This document shows positions 1 through 9,389 of a stretch of DNA of 17,998 nt, in pieces. The stretch's first letter is position 1, and each line of letters opens with the position of its first letter. Origin of the DNA: Cladosporium sp. IMV 00045 (Eukaryota; Ascomycota; Dothideomycetes; Cladosporiales; Cladosporiaceae); assembly GCA_001931905.2 (NCBI GenBank), contig MSJI02000385.1:1-17998 (forward strand), read 5' to 3'. The notes beneath the pieces were generated by a model. The model searched no databases and was not told where the DNA came from. It saw only the letters and a program-made list of their open reading frames with translations. The position numbers and the translations under genes are program-made.

Positions 1-389
1 CAGGACCATCATCGGCACCAGCCTCCCCCATCCCCATCGGCACCATCTCACTAACAGCCACGGAGACCCTCAAAGCGCACCACCGCAACACCAACATCGG
101 CGTCAACGTCTCCTCACCCTACCAGGGCCAGGGCTACGGCTCCGAGGCCATCGTGTGGGTGCTCGAGTGGGCTTTCCGGCACGCGAACATGCACCGTGTG
201 GGCATCTCGGCGCACGCGTGGAACGAGGGCGCCGTCCGGTTGTACCAGCGGCTGGGGTTTGTGGTCGAGGGGAGGCGGAGGGAGGTCGTGTGGTATGATG
301 GCGCGTGGCATGATGAGGTGCTGATGGCGATGTTGGAGGGGGAGTGGAGGGAGAGGTATGCGGGGAAGGATGGGGAGGGTAACAAGTAG
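1..389 (+). CDS. GNAT-family N-acetyltransferase, 3' part
   Basis: This is the C-terminal 128 residues of a protein whose 5' end lies outside the window. Reading begins in frame at base 3 and ends at the TAG at 387-389. The fragment holds the acetyl-CoA binding motif of GNAT enzymes (YQGQGYGSEAI, the Q/R-x-x-G-x-G/A signature). It is followed by the usual alpha-helix and beta-strand pattern and the late motif NEGAVRLYQRLGFVVEGRRRE, typical of RimJ/RimL-like members (Acetyltransf_3/Acetyltransf_1). Proteins of this family transfer an acetyl group from acetyl-CoA to an amine. The substrate cannot be told from this part. The gene is tail-to-tail with the GH31 gene, about 185 bp between the two stop codons. 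Family assignment is firm; substrate and full length are unknown. Confidence 0.88.
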   Translation, partial: GPSSAPASPIPIGTISLTATETLKAHHRNTNIGVNVSSPYQGQGYGSEAIVWVLEWAFRHANMHRVGISAHAWNEGAVRLYQRLGFVVEGRRREVVWYDGAWHDEVLMAMLEGEWRERYAGKDGEGNK

Positions 390-573
390 AGGGGAGGGAG
401 GGATGGGTGTCACGGGAGAAATTTGGGAGAGTGTGGTCATGGAAACATATACATTTCTACTTGTTTCGTAGCAATTTTATAGATTAGTGTCGTCAAGCAA
501 ATCCGCCACCCTCTTGTGATAATTGGGTGGCGCAGACCTCTCAATGACAACATCTATTGGACGTTCATATCAA

Positions 574-3555
574 TCATGCAATCATAGCCTCGTACTTGCC
601 AGTCAATGGCACATCAACGTGAAGCACCAGCTTCTTGTTGTCCTCATCGTAGTCTGCATCCTCAGATCCTTCAGGCTTAGAGTCCACGCCAAGGAGAGTA
701 ATGGTCTCAACACTCACGCCGGCATCGTACTCGAACGAGCCGGTCATGCTGAATTTGCCATCCTTGTATTCGAAGTCGATCTCTGAGACGGTGTCTTGCT
801 CGACCGAGATACCGTCATCAAGGTACAGAGAGCCCTCCGCCGAGCCGTCGAGGCCGGGAGCGATTACGATGTTGAATCCCTTGGTGCGCAACGCGGTGGT
901 GGTGTTGGTGCCTTCGACGCGCTGAGGGTAGACAATGCCTCCCTTGTAGTGGACTGTGATGTCGGTGAAGTCAACCTCCGCCGTGACGTACTCGCCTTGT
1001 CCGCGGACAGGCTTGCCAGTGCCCCATTCGTAGAAGATGTCGTCGGGGAGGTAGTAGTTGACAGTGGTGCTGTTCTCTTCGGTGACAGGACTGACGAGGA
1101 TGCCGTCACCCAAGAAGAGTTGCAGGTCGATGGGATAGGTGTTGGTGTCTTCAGGGTAGTTGAAGAACAGCGGGTTCAGAGTCGGAAGACCGGTCTGGTT
1201 CTGTTTGTACACGGCGGTGTAAAGGTAGTCCAAAAGCTGGTATCTGATCGACATGGCGTTCTTAGCAGCCTCAGCGACCATGGGCCAGCGGTAGGCTTCT
1301 TGGGAGTTGGCGCTGATCTCAGCGTGGTTTCGGTAGAACGGGTAAGCCAGAGCACCGAGAGTGAACCATCTCGCGCACAGAGTCTCAGTGACGTTTCCGC
1401 CAAAACCACAGACATCCGGTCCAACGACGGGGATCTGGTACAAACTTGCCATCTGCAGAATCTGCGAGATTGAGAAGCGGTACTGGAACCACTCAGAAAG
1501 GTTGTCACCAAGCCAGTGAGACACATCTTTTCCAGAGCCCGCAAAGGTACTCCTGGTGATGACAAGAGCACGGTCGTCGGGGCGTCTGGCACGCATAGAG
1601 TTGTGAGAGTGGGAGGACATCATAGCGCCGTAAAGGTTGTGAGTGTCGTACTGAGTCCAGTCGTCCGATTGTACAAGATCAGTGTCAGCAGTGCCGTCAG
1701 CGAGAGTTGGCCCGGCACCATTCTGGATCATGTAGGGCGGACGGATGAGCTCGCGGTTCGGAAGACCCTTGCACTCGTCTGGGCCACAGCCAGAGCCATT
1801 CTGGCCGCCGTTCTGCCAGCGGCCACCACGCTTGCCGGGACCGCCCTGGCCCCAGTTGTGGTTGCCAGACCTCCAGCGACCAGCGCCACGACCGCGGCGA
1901 CCCTTGTTAATTTCACGCTTGGTCATGGCGACTTCACGCTTGTCCGAACCTCCAGAGGCGAAGTTAGGCTGAAGACTGGCGGGGAAGCCAGGGATCGGAG
2001 CATCCGGGCCATCTCTGACGGGTGGTGGCTCTGGAGGGTCGCCGTCAGCTTCGGCAAAGGCTTCGGGTGTGGTGTTGTTGCCAGGGTAAGGGCGGTTGTA
2101 GAAGTTGGCAGGCTACAATTGAGATTAGCATACATCACTTGGAATGCGAAAGGAGTTTCGGTAATCTTACCTCGTTCATGTCAATCCACAGACCATCAAT
2201 GTCAGGACCGTTAGTTCCATCGAAGAAGTTTAGGAATTGCTCATCCCAGTATTGTTGGGAGTTAGGGTGGAACCAATCGGGGAAGTACGAAGGACCGGCC
2301 CACACGACACCCTGGTATTCGGTGCCGTTGGCCTCCTTCATGAAGGTATCATAGCGAAGACCCTCGTCCAGCGCGGGGTTTGACTCTTTGTAGTACACAG
2401 CGGGATCCACCATGACGATGTACTTCTGATCCCTAGAGTGGATGGTATCGACGAGGTCTTTGACCAAGTGAGCCGGGAATCTCTCCGGGTCAAGCGTGAA
2501 GATACGGCGACGGTCCATGTAGTCGACTGCAGATGATGGTTAGTAAAAGCAAGTCTGAGACACAGGCAACATTACAACTTACTGTCGGTCCACATGGTCT
2601 CGAGAGGGACACCAGCCTCCGAATAGTTCGCAACAACAGCAGCAACTTCGTACACATCTTGGTAGCCGTACTTGCATTGGTGGAAGCCGAGACCCCAGTA
2701 TGGCACCATCAAGGGATGCTTGGCAATCTCAGCATACTGGGTCGCAACATCGCGAGGCGATGGTCCAGCGATGAAGTAGAAGTCAAGGACACCACCGATG
2801 ATGTTGTACTCAAGGTATTGACCGCCTGAGTTATCGATGTAGATGTCCATTCCATTCGAGTTAAGGAGGAACACTCCGTGGGTAGCGTTTCCTCTGTGGT
2901 CGAAGTAGATAGGATGAGCACCGTAGAGGTTCTCGCCCTGCGGCGTGCCATATGCGTCGCGTGTGTAGATGGTACGGGTGTAGTTGGTGGCGTTTAGCAT
3001 GAAGTTGTCGCTGTGCTCGCCGAGACCATACAGGTGGGGCTCCTCTGGCAGATGAGTCTTGAGGTAGACATATTGGCTCTCGAAGACCAGCTTATCACCG
3101 CTAGTATCGAACAGCACCTCCCCTGTGTCGGTGCGAGAGACTGAGAAGGAGAACGGGTTGGCCTTGAAGTCAAACTTCAGCTTGGAGTCATGTGGAGAAC
3201 ACCATTGGCCAAATCCAGGACGCGGGAAAACCTCATCAGGCACCTGGTAGACGGTGTTGTTGGCGTCTTTGATCTTGACGTGCAGGCGATCACTGGTCTG
3301 GTATTCGACTTCGAGCTTCAAGTCAGGAAGGTCGGTACCAAAGACATTGCAGGCCGGTCCAGCAAGCGAGAGATCGGCGTAGAATCCTGAACGTGTCTCG
3401 TGGTGGTTCTTCGCAACGTAGCCGGGACACTGCGAAAGGTCTTTCTCGTAGAGGTCGCGGCCAGGGCCGTCGAGGTCTTCAACGCCTGCAGCACTTTGAG
3501 CGATGACAACACCGCCAAAGGCTACTGCCGACGTGAGCAGCTTCTTGATGGACAT
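574..3555 (-). CDS. Secreted GH31 alpha-glucosidase
   Basis: Three exons on the minus strand: 3555-2583, 2526-2171 and 2112-574. The introns are 56 and 58 nt (GTAAGT..CTGCAG with a TACTAAC branch site; GTAAGA..TTGTAG with GCTAATC). The product is 955 aa, normal for fungal secreted alpha-glucosidases, which release glucose from the non-reducing ends of maltose, starch or related glucosides. The start at 3555 gives a signal peptide ([20 protein letters not shown]). An upstream in-frame ATG at 3624 abuts a TATA box and is unlikely to be used. Family landmarks: [21 protein letters not shown] (321-329), the nucleophile region WIDMNEPANF (Asp440), HWLGDN with the expected acid/base Asp646, and GPDVCGFGG. 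Splicing restores IDYMD and MNEPANF, which confirms both introns. A Gly/Arg-rich, dibasic insertion lies at about 500-551. Several N-x-S/T sites fit secretion. Confidence 0.95.
1741..1980 (-). other. Gly/Arg-rich dibasic insertion in the GH31 gene
   Basis: Within exon 3, residues about 500-551 are low in complexity and rich in Gly, Arg, Asn, Gln and Trp (for example [13 protein letters not shown] and [11 protein letters not shown]). Lys-Arg pairs lie at about 501-502, 508-509 and 537-538. The segment lies between the catalytic nucleophile and the acid/base residue, just before a CGPDEC pair of cysteines. It has no stop and no convincing splice donor, so it appears to be translated. Lys-Arg pairs are the usual Kex2-type processing signals in fungal secreted proteins, so cleavage into two chains is possible (inference). 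Confidence 0.65.
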
Positions 3556-3623
3556 GTTGAAGCCTTGTGCAAAAGAGAGTATGAACTGGCTTGCATCGTT
3601 GTGTAACACATCCATTGCTACCA

Positions 3624-3630
3624 TTTTATA
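3624..3630 (-). promoter_or_regulatory. TATA box of the GH31 gene
   Basis: Minus-strand TATAAAA lies 69-75 nt upstream of the ATG at 3555. A start site about 30 nt downstream would leave a leader of roughly 40 nt. It overlaps the upstream in-frame ATG at 3624, which supports using the 3555 start. Confidence 0.55.
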
Positions 3631-4052
3631 TGCCTACCACATGTTTCGTGCCAAGCTGGATCGTCGGCGTGCGGTCACAATGGCATTGCAATATTGCCAG
3701 ACATCCGGCATCTCCACACGGAGAGAAAGTGTATGTTGACATAACGACGTCCAACAATTACTGTTTCCGTCATTGAAGAGGCTCCTGCGATGTCGTCGGC
3801 GGCTTTTTCGGGGGTTGATTCTCATTCGCCCCGCTTTACAGCCATCGTTCTCCAGAAATGATCTCCACAGAGGATGGACGAAATGAGGGGTAATAACACA
3901 ACTAGAAAGCATAAAACCTGCATAGAGCGTAGCTTGTGATGCTTGCCATCCGAGTCAAGTCTTCTCAGCGATATATTCGCCGACAGTAGAGCCGATACTT
4001 GCATCTTCTCTCGTTCTTCTCCACGTTCTGGTGAAGCTGAAAGCCACGCGAT

Positions 4053-4094
4053 GCGGAGTTGAGCGGAGTGCAGACGAAGCGAAGCGGAGCGAGG
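4053..4094 (+). repeat. Degenerate GCGGAG/GAAGCG purine-rich run
   Basis: The stretch repeats short units such as GCGGAGTT, GAGCGGAGTG, GAAGCGAAGCGGAGCGAGG. It is strongly purine-biased on the + strand and lies in non-coding DNA about 500 bp upstream of the GH31 start. It may be a simple-sequence drift product or a nucleosome-poor element. No function is shown. Confidence 0.4.
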
Positions 4095-4870
4095 GCTGAT
4101 GGAAAACCCGGTGGCTGTGAAAATGAGCCTACCGACCGGAAAGGTGAATCGGTTTCGCTATGTCGCGCTCGTCTGTATGCATGTAAGAGTGTATGCGATG
4201 CCTCGTATTCTGTAGCATGCAGCAATATTGGCATGTCATCGTGCTCCGGTCAAAAGCCACAGTGGACTGTGCAACCCTGAAATGCTACAACGAACGGCAC
4301 AACTTGCTTCAAGAGGCCCGCATGCTGGAAGAAGTGCTGTCGTCGGTCAGCTACGTGAGTCGACAATGGTTGATGCCACAGCAATAATGATCTGTTTCTG
4401 TGCCGCCGTGGGTCATCTCTCCGGAAGACCTCTGCTCCGTGTGCACTGTGCGATCGAGGCAGTGGGTCCGTCTCCTGGCGACTTTTGGGAGTCATTCTCG
4501 TTGCGGATTAAAGGTGCCCACGAGCAATTGCTTGGGCCGTTTTGGCGAGAAGAAGTTGCAGGTGAACTCAGCCTACTCGCCTTGCAGCTCTTTTTACAGA
4601 TGTAGCAAGAGTATCGCCTCCGACTGTGCAATGGCTCGCAACACCAGTCCACCTCGTTGACGGTGTATGGTAAGATGAACTGTCGTGAAGATACGGGAGG
4701 GAAGCAAGGAGCTTGAGAAGCGGAAAAAACGTCCAATCACGATATCAGATAGGAGACCATGTCAAGCTGTTGAGTAGCTCTTTAGACTTGAGGTTGCAAA
4801 CAAAAGCCGTCGAAACCTGCAGGATCTCGGCGTCTTCTGGGTGCTAGAAATTGGTGGAGATTCAGCGCGG

Positions 4871-4891
4871 CAACCCCAACCCTAACCCTAC
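4871..4891 (-). repeat. Telomere-like motif, copy 1 (C-rich strand)
   Basis: The sequence contains two CCCTAA-type units preceded by a variant CCCCAA unit. It is a perfect 21-bp reverse complement of 9499-9519. It lies about 620 bp upstream of the TMEM16 start codon. TTAGGG is the telomere repeat of most filamentous ascomycetes. Related teloboxes also serve as protein-binding sites in some fungal promoters. Confidence 0.75.
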
Positions 4892-5508
4892 TGACACCAT
4901 GAATCCTGATTCACGAAATCAACTCTATCTGCAGTACATGTCCATCAACCAAGTCGCACAGTCACGTATACCTATGATGCAACAAAGCTGAACTCAAGAA
5001 ATGCACTACTGCAGGACTCGATTTAAACGCATATGGGAATCGACATGGCGCTACGGGACGATGCTGTGATCTGAAAAGGCACGCAAACGGTTTTGCTCGA
5101 AGCACGATCCGAACACAGAACCTGGGCTTTCAGTCTGGTGCAAGATCAGGAGAACATCTCGGATGGAACGGAACGACAGCCTGCTGCGCTAAAAATATTA
5201 CCCGCGGACTGCCCTACGGTAAGGCGCAGGGCTGAGGCGGAAACTAAACCTTCTTGAGCGAAACACGTCCAAGATATGTGGGGCTTTTCTCGCGGACTGC
5301 CAGGCGGCGCGCCTACGTAGCGGATCACTTGAACGTGCCGACACACAAGCAGAGGCACAAGAGGCCACGTCATGCCAAGCGCAACATGGCCGGCGAGTTC
5401 CAGGCCGTATGTTCGTAGGAAAGACTCTCATGCTCATGTTCGAGCTAGGAACGTATTGGTGAAAAGAGACTGCTTCATCTCTTCCAGGCCTGCCAGCAAG
5501 TGGTCGTC

Positions 5509-8101
5509 ATGATGTTGGATACGGCCCTTGACAAGCTCTCTCCGCGGTCAAGCACGGAGGAGACTCGATTCGGTGAAGAAGACGTGGAAATTGATTGGGT
5601 TCTTGCTTATGACTTCGACGACCTCGGTACGGAACATAAGGATCTGGGTTTGTGGCAGATGCCGCCCCTTGTTGAGACAGTGCTGACTTTGGTGTGCTAC
5701 TGAATAGAGTCAGCAGGTGCCGTCGAGGAGTTCCGCACACTTATTCACCATCTGGAAAACCGCGGTTTGCAGACACAAGTTCGACATGGCTATGGACAAT
5801 CACTTCTCGTCCTGATTCGTGTACCTCGAAACCTTCTGGGTAACGAAGTGTACCGCTCAAGGTAAGCCTTCCAAATACCGTTCAATTATGACTTAGAGCA
5901 ACGCATCTGACACACGCAAAGAGTGAAGGACTGGCTTCATGGAATCATTGCCACCAAACCCGTGGGTGACAGCAAGACTGTTGTCAAGTCTGACACCCCT
6001 GCCGAAGCTCTTCGATCCGTCTATCATCTCGTCACCTGGACACATGCCCAGGGCGGCGCTGGAATCACTCCGGGTCACGGTGACTGGGAGCGTGTCACGT
6101 CTTCGTACCCACCACAAGATACATCTTGCAACCGCAAGTTGTTGAAGCACTTGGCCGGCAAGTCATTCCTCAAGTCCGAAGACCTAGATCAAATTCGAGC
6201 TCTGTTTGGCGAGAAGGTGAGTGTCGGCCGAACGTATCGCACTTACACAATTGGTGGCTGACCTATCGAAGGTCGCGTTCTATTACGCTTTTATTCAGTG
6301 CTACTCGTTGTTTCTCATTCTACCTACAGCATGCGGTGCGCTCACTTGGCTTTTCTCTGGACCATACTCACCTACCTTCGCCTTCTTCACATGCTTATGG
6401 GGCGTCATCTTCGTCGAATACTGGAAGCGCGAGGAGATCGACCTCAGTATTCGCTGGGACGTGAGAGGAGTTGGTCACCTGAAAGTCAACCGGCCCCAGT
6501 ACGTATGGGAAAGAGAGGAAAAGGATCCTGTCACGGGTGAAGTCAAGCAGATTTTTCCCACACACAAACGTATTCTTCGGCAGCTTTGGTTCTTGCCTTT
6601 CGCGGCCTTGGCTAGTATCGCGCTGGGCACTGTGCTGTTGGTTACTTTTGCCGTCGAAGCGCTCATGTCGGACGTCTACGGAGATGTTCTCGAGGAACGA
6701 TGGGTATGTCCTCGTTGTTGCTATTATCAATGACACTCACTGACCGGCTCCGAACAGTATCTGCAATACTTCCCCACGATAATCCTCTCCGTGGCGCTCC
6801 CTTATATGACGGATGGGCTCACCGAGCTGGCGACCAAGCTCACCAAGTACGAGAACTACCGCACCAAGGATGAATTTGACCTAGCTCAGGTCCAAAAGTC
6901 CTTTGTCCTCAACTTCATCACATCATTCTTCCCATTGGTGCTCACTGCATACGTCTACATTCCCTACGGCGCAAGATTATTTCCTCTGCTCATACCGTCT
7001 ACGTGGGACACGAAGAACGTGGTCAACTCCTTCGATGTCGATCCCGGCAGGTTGCAAGAAGAAGTCATCTCTCTGTCTATGGCCGCACAAGCGATCAACT
7101 TTGGCGAAGAGTTCCTATACCCTTTCCTCAAGCGGAAAGCTATGGAGGTCTGGCGAAAGCACAACCGACAACGTCGCGCGGCGTCGTTCGAACAGTCTGA
7201 GCTCAAGGGCCCAGAGGAGACAAGGCTTTTCGATGATAAGCCGGGAGAAGCCCAATTGCTGGAAAGGCTGCGTCGGGAATATGACGCGGACGAATACGAT
7301 GTGAACGAAGACATCATGGAAATGGTCGTACAATTCGGTTACTTGACTTTGTTCGCACCGGCCTGGCCATTGATGCCGCTCGGCTTCCTCATGAACAACT
7401 GGGTTGAGCTTCGTGGTGACTTCTTCAAGCTCAGCAGCGAGAGCCAGCGTCCTCCGCCTGTCCGTGCCGACTCCATTGGTGATTCCATCTCGGCGCTAGA
7501 ATTCCTCACCTGGCTAGGCACCCTTTCCACGGCAGCTTTGGTCCACATCTACCGCGGTCCGGGCTCTATCAGTGAGACGCGGCCGTCACGCTTATTGCTC
7601 ACTATCTTCCTCGCTGAGCAAGTTTACTTAGCGGTCAGGATCAGTTCTGCTCTCATCTTCAAGAGATTCGGCTCCGCCGCTGTCAAAGAAGCGGAAGCGA
7701 AGACCTTCATGATGCGCAAGACATACCTCGAGACGTTCTCTGAAGAGAAAGCTGGCACTTCACGTCGGGTCCGGTCGCGCACTTATGCTGGGCAAAGGAG
7801 GCCGTCTCAATTGATGACTCCCGGCGCATCTAACCCCGCCACTCCCAGCGGTGAGAAGAGTCCTGTCAAAGAATTGGAGAAGCAGCTGCCTTCCATCACC
7901 GTCAACGGAGAGGATGGTGAGAACGCCCCGGAATTTGACTCTGAGTATGGCAGCGAGGCAGCGGAGCGCTTTTGGACTGAGTCGCCTGAGGTGTACGAGA
8001 CGGCCGAGGTTGGTGTAAGACTGATCACGGCGCTAAAAGCATGGGCTGCGAAAGTGAAGGGTGGCGCCAAAGCAGGCGACAGCAGAAACAAGGCAGACTA
8101 A
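5509..8101 (+). CDS. TMEM16/anoctamin-family membrane protein (Ist2-like lipid scramblase)
   Basis: Five exons: 5509-5626, 5708-5861, 5922-6216, 6272-6703 and 6758-8101, giving 780 aa. Introns are 81, 60, 55, 54 nt; the last three use CTGAC branch sites and good donors (GTAAGC, GTGAGT, GTATGT). Fungal members of this family are calcium-activated phospholipid scramblases or ER-plasma membrane tethers. The N-terminal cytosolic domain (IDWVLAYDF, LQTQVRHGYGQSLLVLIRVP, RVKDWLHGI) is followed by about ten membrane segments beginning near FYYAFIQCYSLFLILP. Candidate calcium ligands are all present: Asn447/Glu451 (INFGEEF), Asp518/Glu521 (EDIMEM), Glu550/Asp554 (VELRGD). The charged C-terminal tail (about 660-780) is predicted cytosolic. 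The first ATG after in-frame stops at 5416 and 5443 is 5509; ATG 5512 follows at once. The intron 1 acceptor is uncertain (5707, 5713 or 5716 all keep frame) and its donor GTACGG is weak. Confidence 0.93.
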
Positions 8102-8511
8102 GCAATATGCGGGCTTGCGCCACTTGCAAATGAGTAAATCAGATGTATGTAGCGATAAACTGCACAAAGATACTCTCAGCGAACCATTGATCTTAGGACT
8201 ATTTCCACTCGCCAATATGTGATCTTCTTTAGAATGACCTAATGGTCATGGCCGCGTGGTCTGCATGGTATAGTTCGCCTGAAAACATGTTGTGGCCTGG
8301 ATGAGTGCGGGGACAAACTTCCACATGTGCCGCGCATCCGGCATTATTGCGTGGCTGGTCTGGTCATCTCGCTATCATTTATTATGAGCCGTAGCGCCCC
8401 AATAGTTCGACTTCTGGAGAGAGAAAGACATTTGAGTCTCTTATATCGCCCGAAATAAAGCTGATCTTTTCGAAAGAAGGCCGCCTAGAGACATCCAGTC
8501 TGCTTTCCGTC
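8102..8511. other. Intergenic region between TMEM16 and GPI-type protein genes
   Basis: About 410 bp holding the TMEM16 3' end and the promoter and leader of the next gene. A TATA-like TTATATC lies near 8442-8447, about 65 nt before the ATG at 8512. No other gene or repeat is seen. Confidence 0.5.
8442..8448 (+). promoter_or_regulatory. Possible TATA element of the GPI-type protein gene
   Basis: TTATATC lies about 64-70 nt upstream of the start codon, similar to the spacing of the stronger TATA box of the GH31 gene. It is a weak match, so this is a tentative call. Confidence 0.3.
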
Positions 8512-9389
8512 ATGTCGTTGTTCAAAGCCGTTTCATTCGGTCTCATCGTATCTGTGTCTGCTGTTGACCATCCGGCAATCACTGCTGCTCCTCAGCTACA
8601 TCGTCGTCAGGACGATCCAGCGTTCGTCGGGTTGGTTGGTGATCAATGTGCGTACCGCCTGGCGTATAACTTACTATCGCTTTTCTTCTGCTTAGGTATC
8701 GACTAACTGTTCTCAGTTTCCGATGCTCGAAGCTGTGACTGTAAGTAGCAACGTAAAAAACCCTCTCACAACCAGCATCTCACCTCGGCGCCAATAGTCC
8801 CTCAAACCGTATCAACAAGCGGCGCCTACGTCCAATGCTGTCCCACCAGCGGCGCCTGCCCGTTCTATACAATATGCTCTTCGAACACTCTCGTAGCATC
8901 GAACACCACAGTCGCATGCGACGCCGACCCGGATTTGGCATGTAACACCGGCCTGGTGATGACCGCAGATAACGACATCAACACCGGCTCCTATCTTGCT
9001 TGCTGGCAGACATCGCTCGGCACTAGCCCTTTCACTATCCTGCGTAATATCGATGCTTCTGGTAAGTAGACCAACTCCAGACTTTGTCGCTGCACTCTAA
9101 TCTGTTCCTGCGAATAGCCACCTCCGGACAGGGAACAGCTTCGGGGAGCGCTTCGTCTTCGACCACAAGCGACTCTGGCGCTGCTGAGGGGACATCGTCT
9201 TCGGGCACAGGGACGAGTTCTGCTGCTTCTTCGACGGATACGGAAAGCAGCTCTGGAACTAGCGATGCGAGTGCGAGTAGCGCTTCGGAAACATCGTCTT
9301 CTGCTGCCGCCGCCGATGCTGGAAGGCTTGGGTATCGCCGTGGAGGGCTCGTTGGGGCGGCGATGTTTATCGTTCAAATGTTACTGTAG
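8512..9389 (+). CDS. Secreted cysteine-rich GPI-anchor-type surface protein
   Basis: Four exons: 8512-8647, 8717-8740, 8798-9061 and 9118-9389, encoding 231 aa. Introns are 69, 57 and 56 nt (GTGCGT..CTCAG with CTAAC; GTAAGT..AATAG; GTAAGT..AATAG with CTAAT). The order is: signal peptide (1 to about 17), short propeptide ending in Arg-Arg (31-32) before QDDPAF, a compact domain with eight cysteines (first in the microexon at Cys52, then QCC, ACPF, TIC, VAC, LAC and YLAC), a Ser/Thr/Ala-rich stalk (about 145-210), and a hydrophobic C-terminus (GGLVGAAMFIVQMLL) preceded by small residues suited to GPI attachment. The cysteine order does not match hydrophobin or CFEM patterns. I recognise the architecture (fungal wall or membrane surface protein) but no named domain. 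Function is unknown. Confidence 0.8.

Larger units (their letters stand above)
3631..5508. other. Gene-poor intergenic stretch
   Basis: About 1.9 kb between the divergent GH31 and TMEM16 genes. Short open frames on both strands lack recognisable domains, good start contexts or codon bias, and none joins sensibly through introns. The region should hold the GH31 promoter at its left end and the TMEM16 promoter at its right end. It also contains a purine-biased run built on GCGGAG/GAAGCG units (4053-4094), a telomere-like motif (4871-4891), and an 11-bp direct repeat CGCGGACTGCC at 5203-5213 and 5291-5301. A pyrimidine-rich stretch ending in TTCCAG at 5487 could be the acceptor of a leader intron of the TMEM16 gene. 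There is no marked AT bias of the kind left by repeat-induced mutation. Confidence 0.5.

Noticed and set aside
1741..1980. Unspliced intron as the explanation of the RGG-like GH31 insertion
   Set aside because: The stretch is GC-rich and open in frame, with no GTAAGT-like donor or CTAAC branch site on the minus strand. It also includes CGPDEC, which leads into conserved GH31 sequence.
796..2214. Two long + strand open frames (796-1473, 1516-2214)
   Set aside because: Both are antisense shadows of GH31 exon 3, which carries clear catalytic motifs.
3829..3834. CreA-type site (GCGGGG, minus strand) in the GH31 promoter
   Set aside because: The SYGGRG consensus is expected by chance every few hundred bases, so a single match is not evidence of carbon repression. 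No AmyR-type CGG-N8-(A/C)GG site was found in the part checked.
4228..4736. Open frames on both strands (about 107-125 codons) in the gene-poor gap
   Set aside because: They overlap on opposite strands, the + frame lacks an ATG at its start, and neither has a domain, signal peptide or plausible intron extension.
5203..5301. Direct repeat CGCGGACTGCC (5203-5213 and 5291-5301)
   Set aside because: Pairs of 11-mers are expected by chance in 18 kb. The flanks differ and no motif is known.
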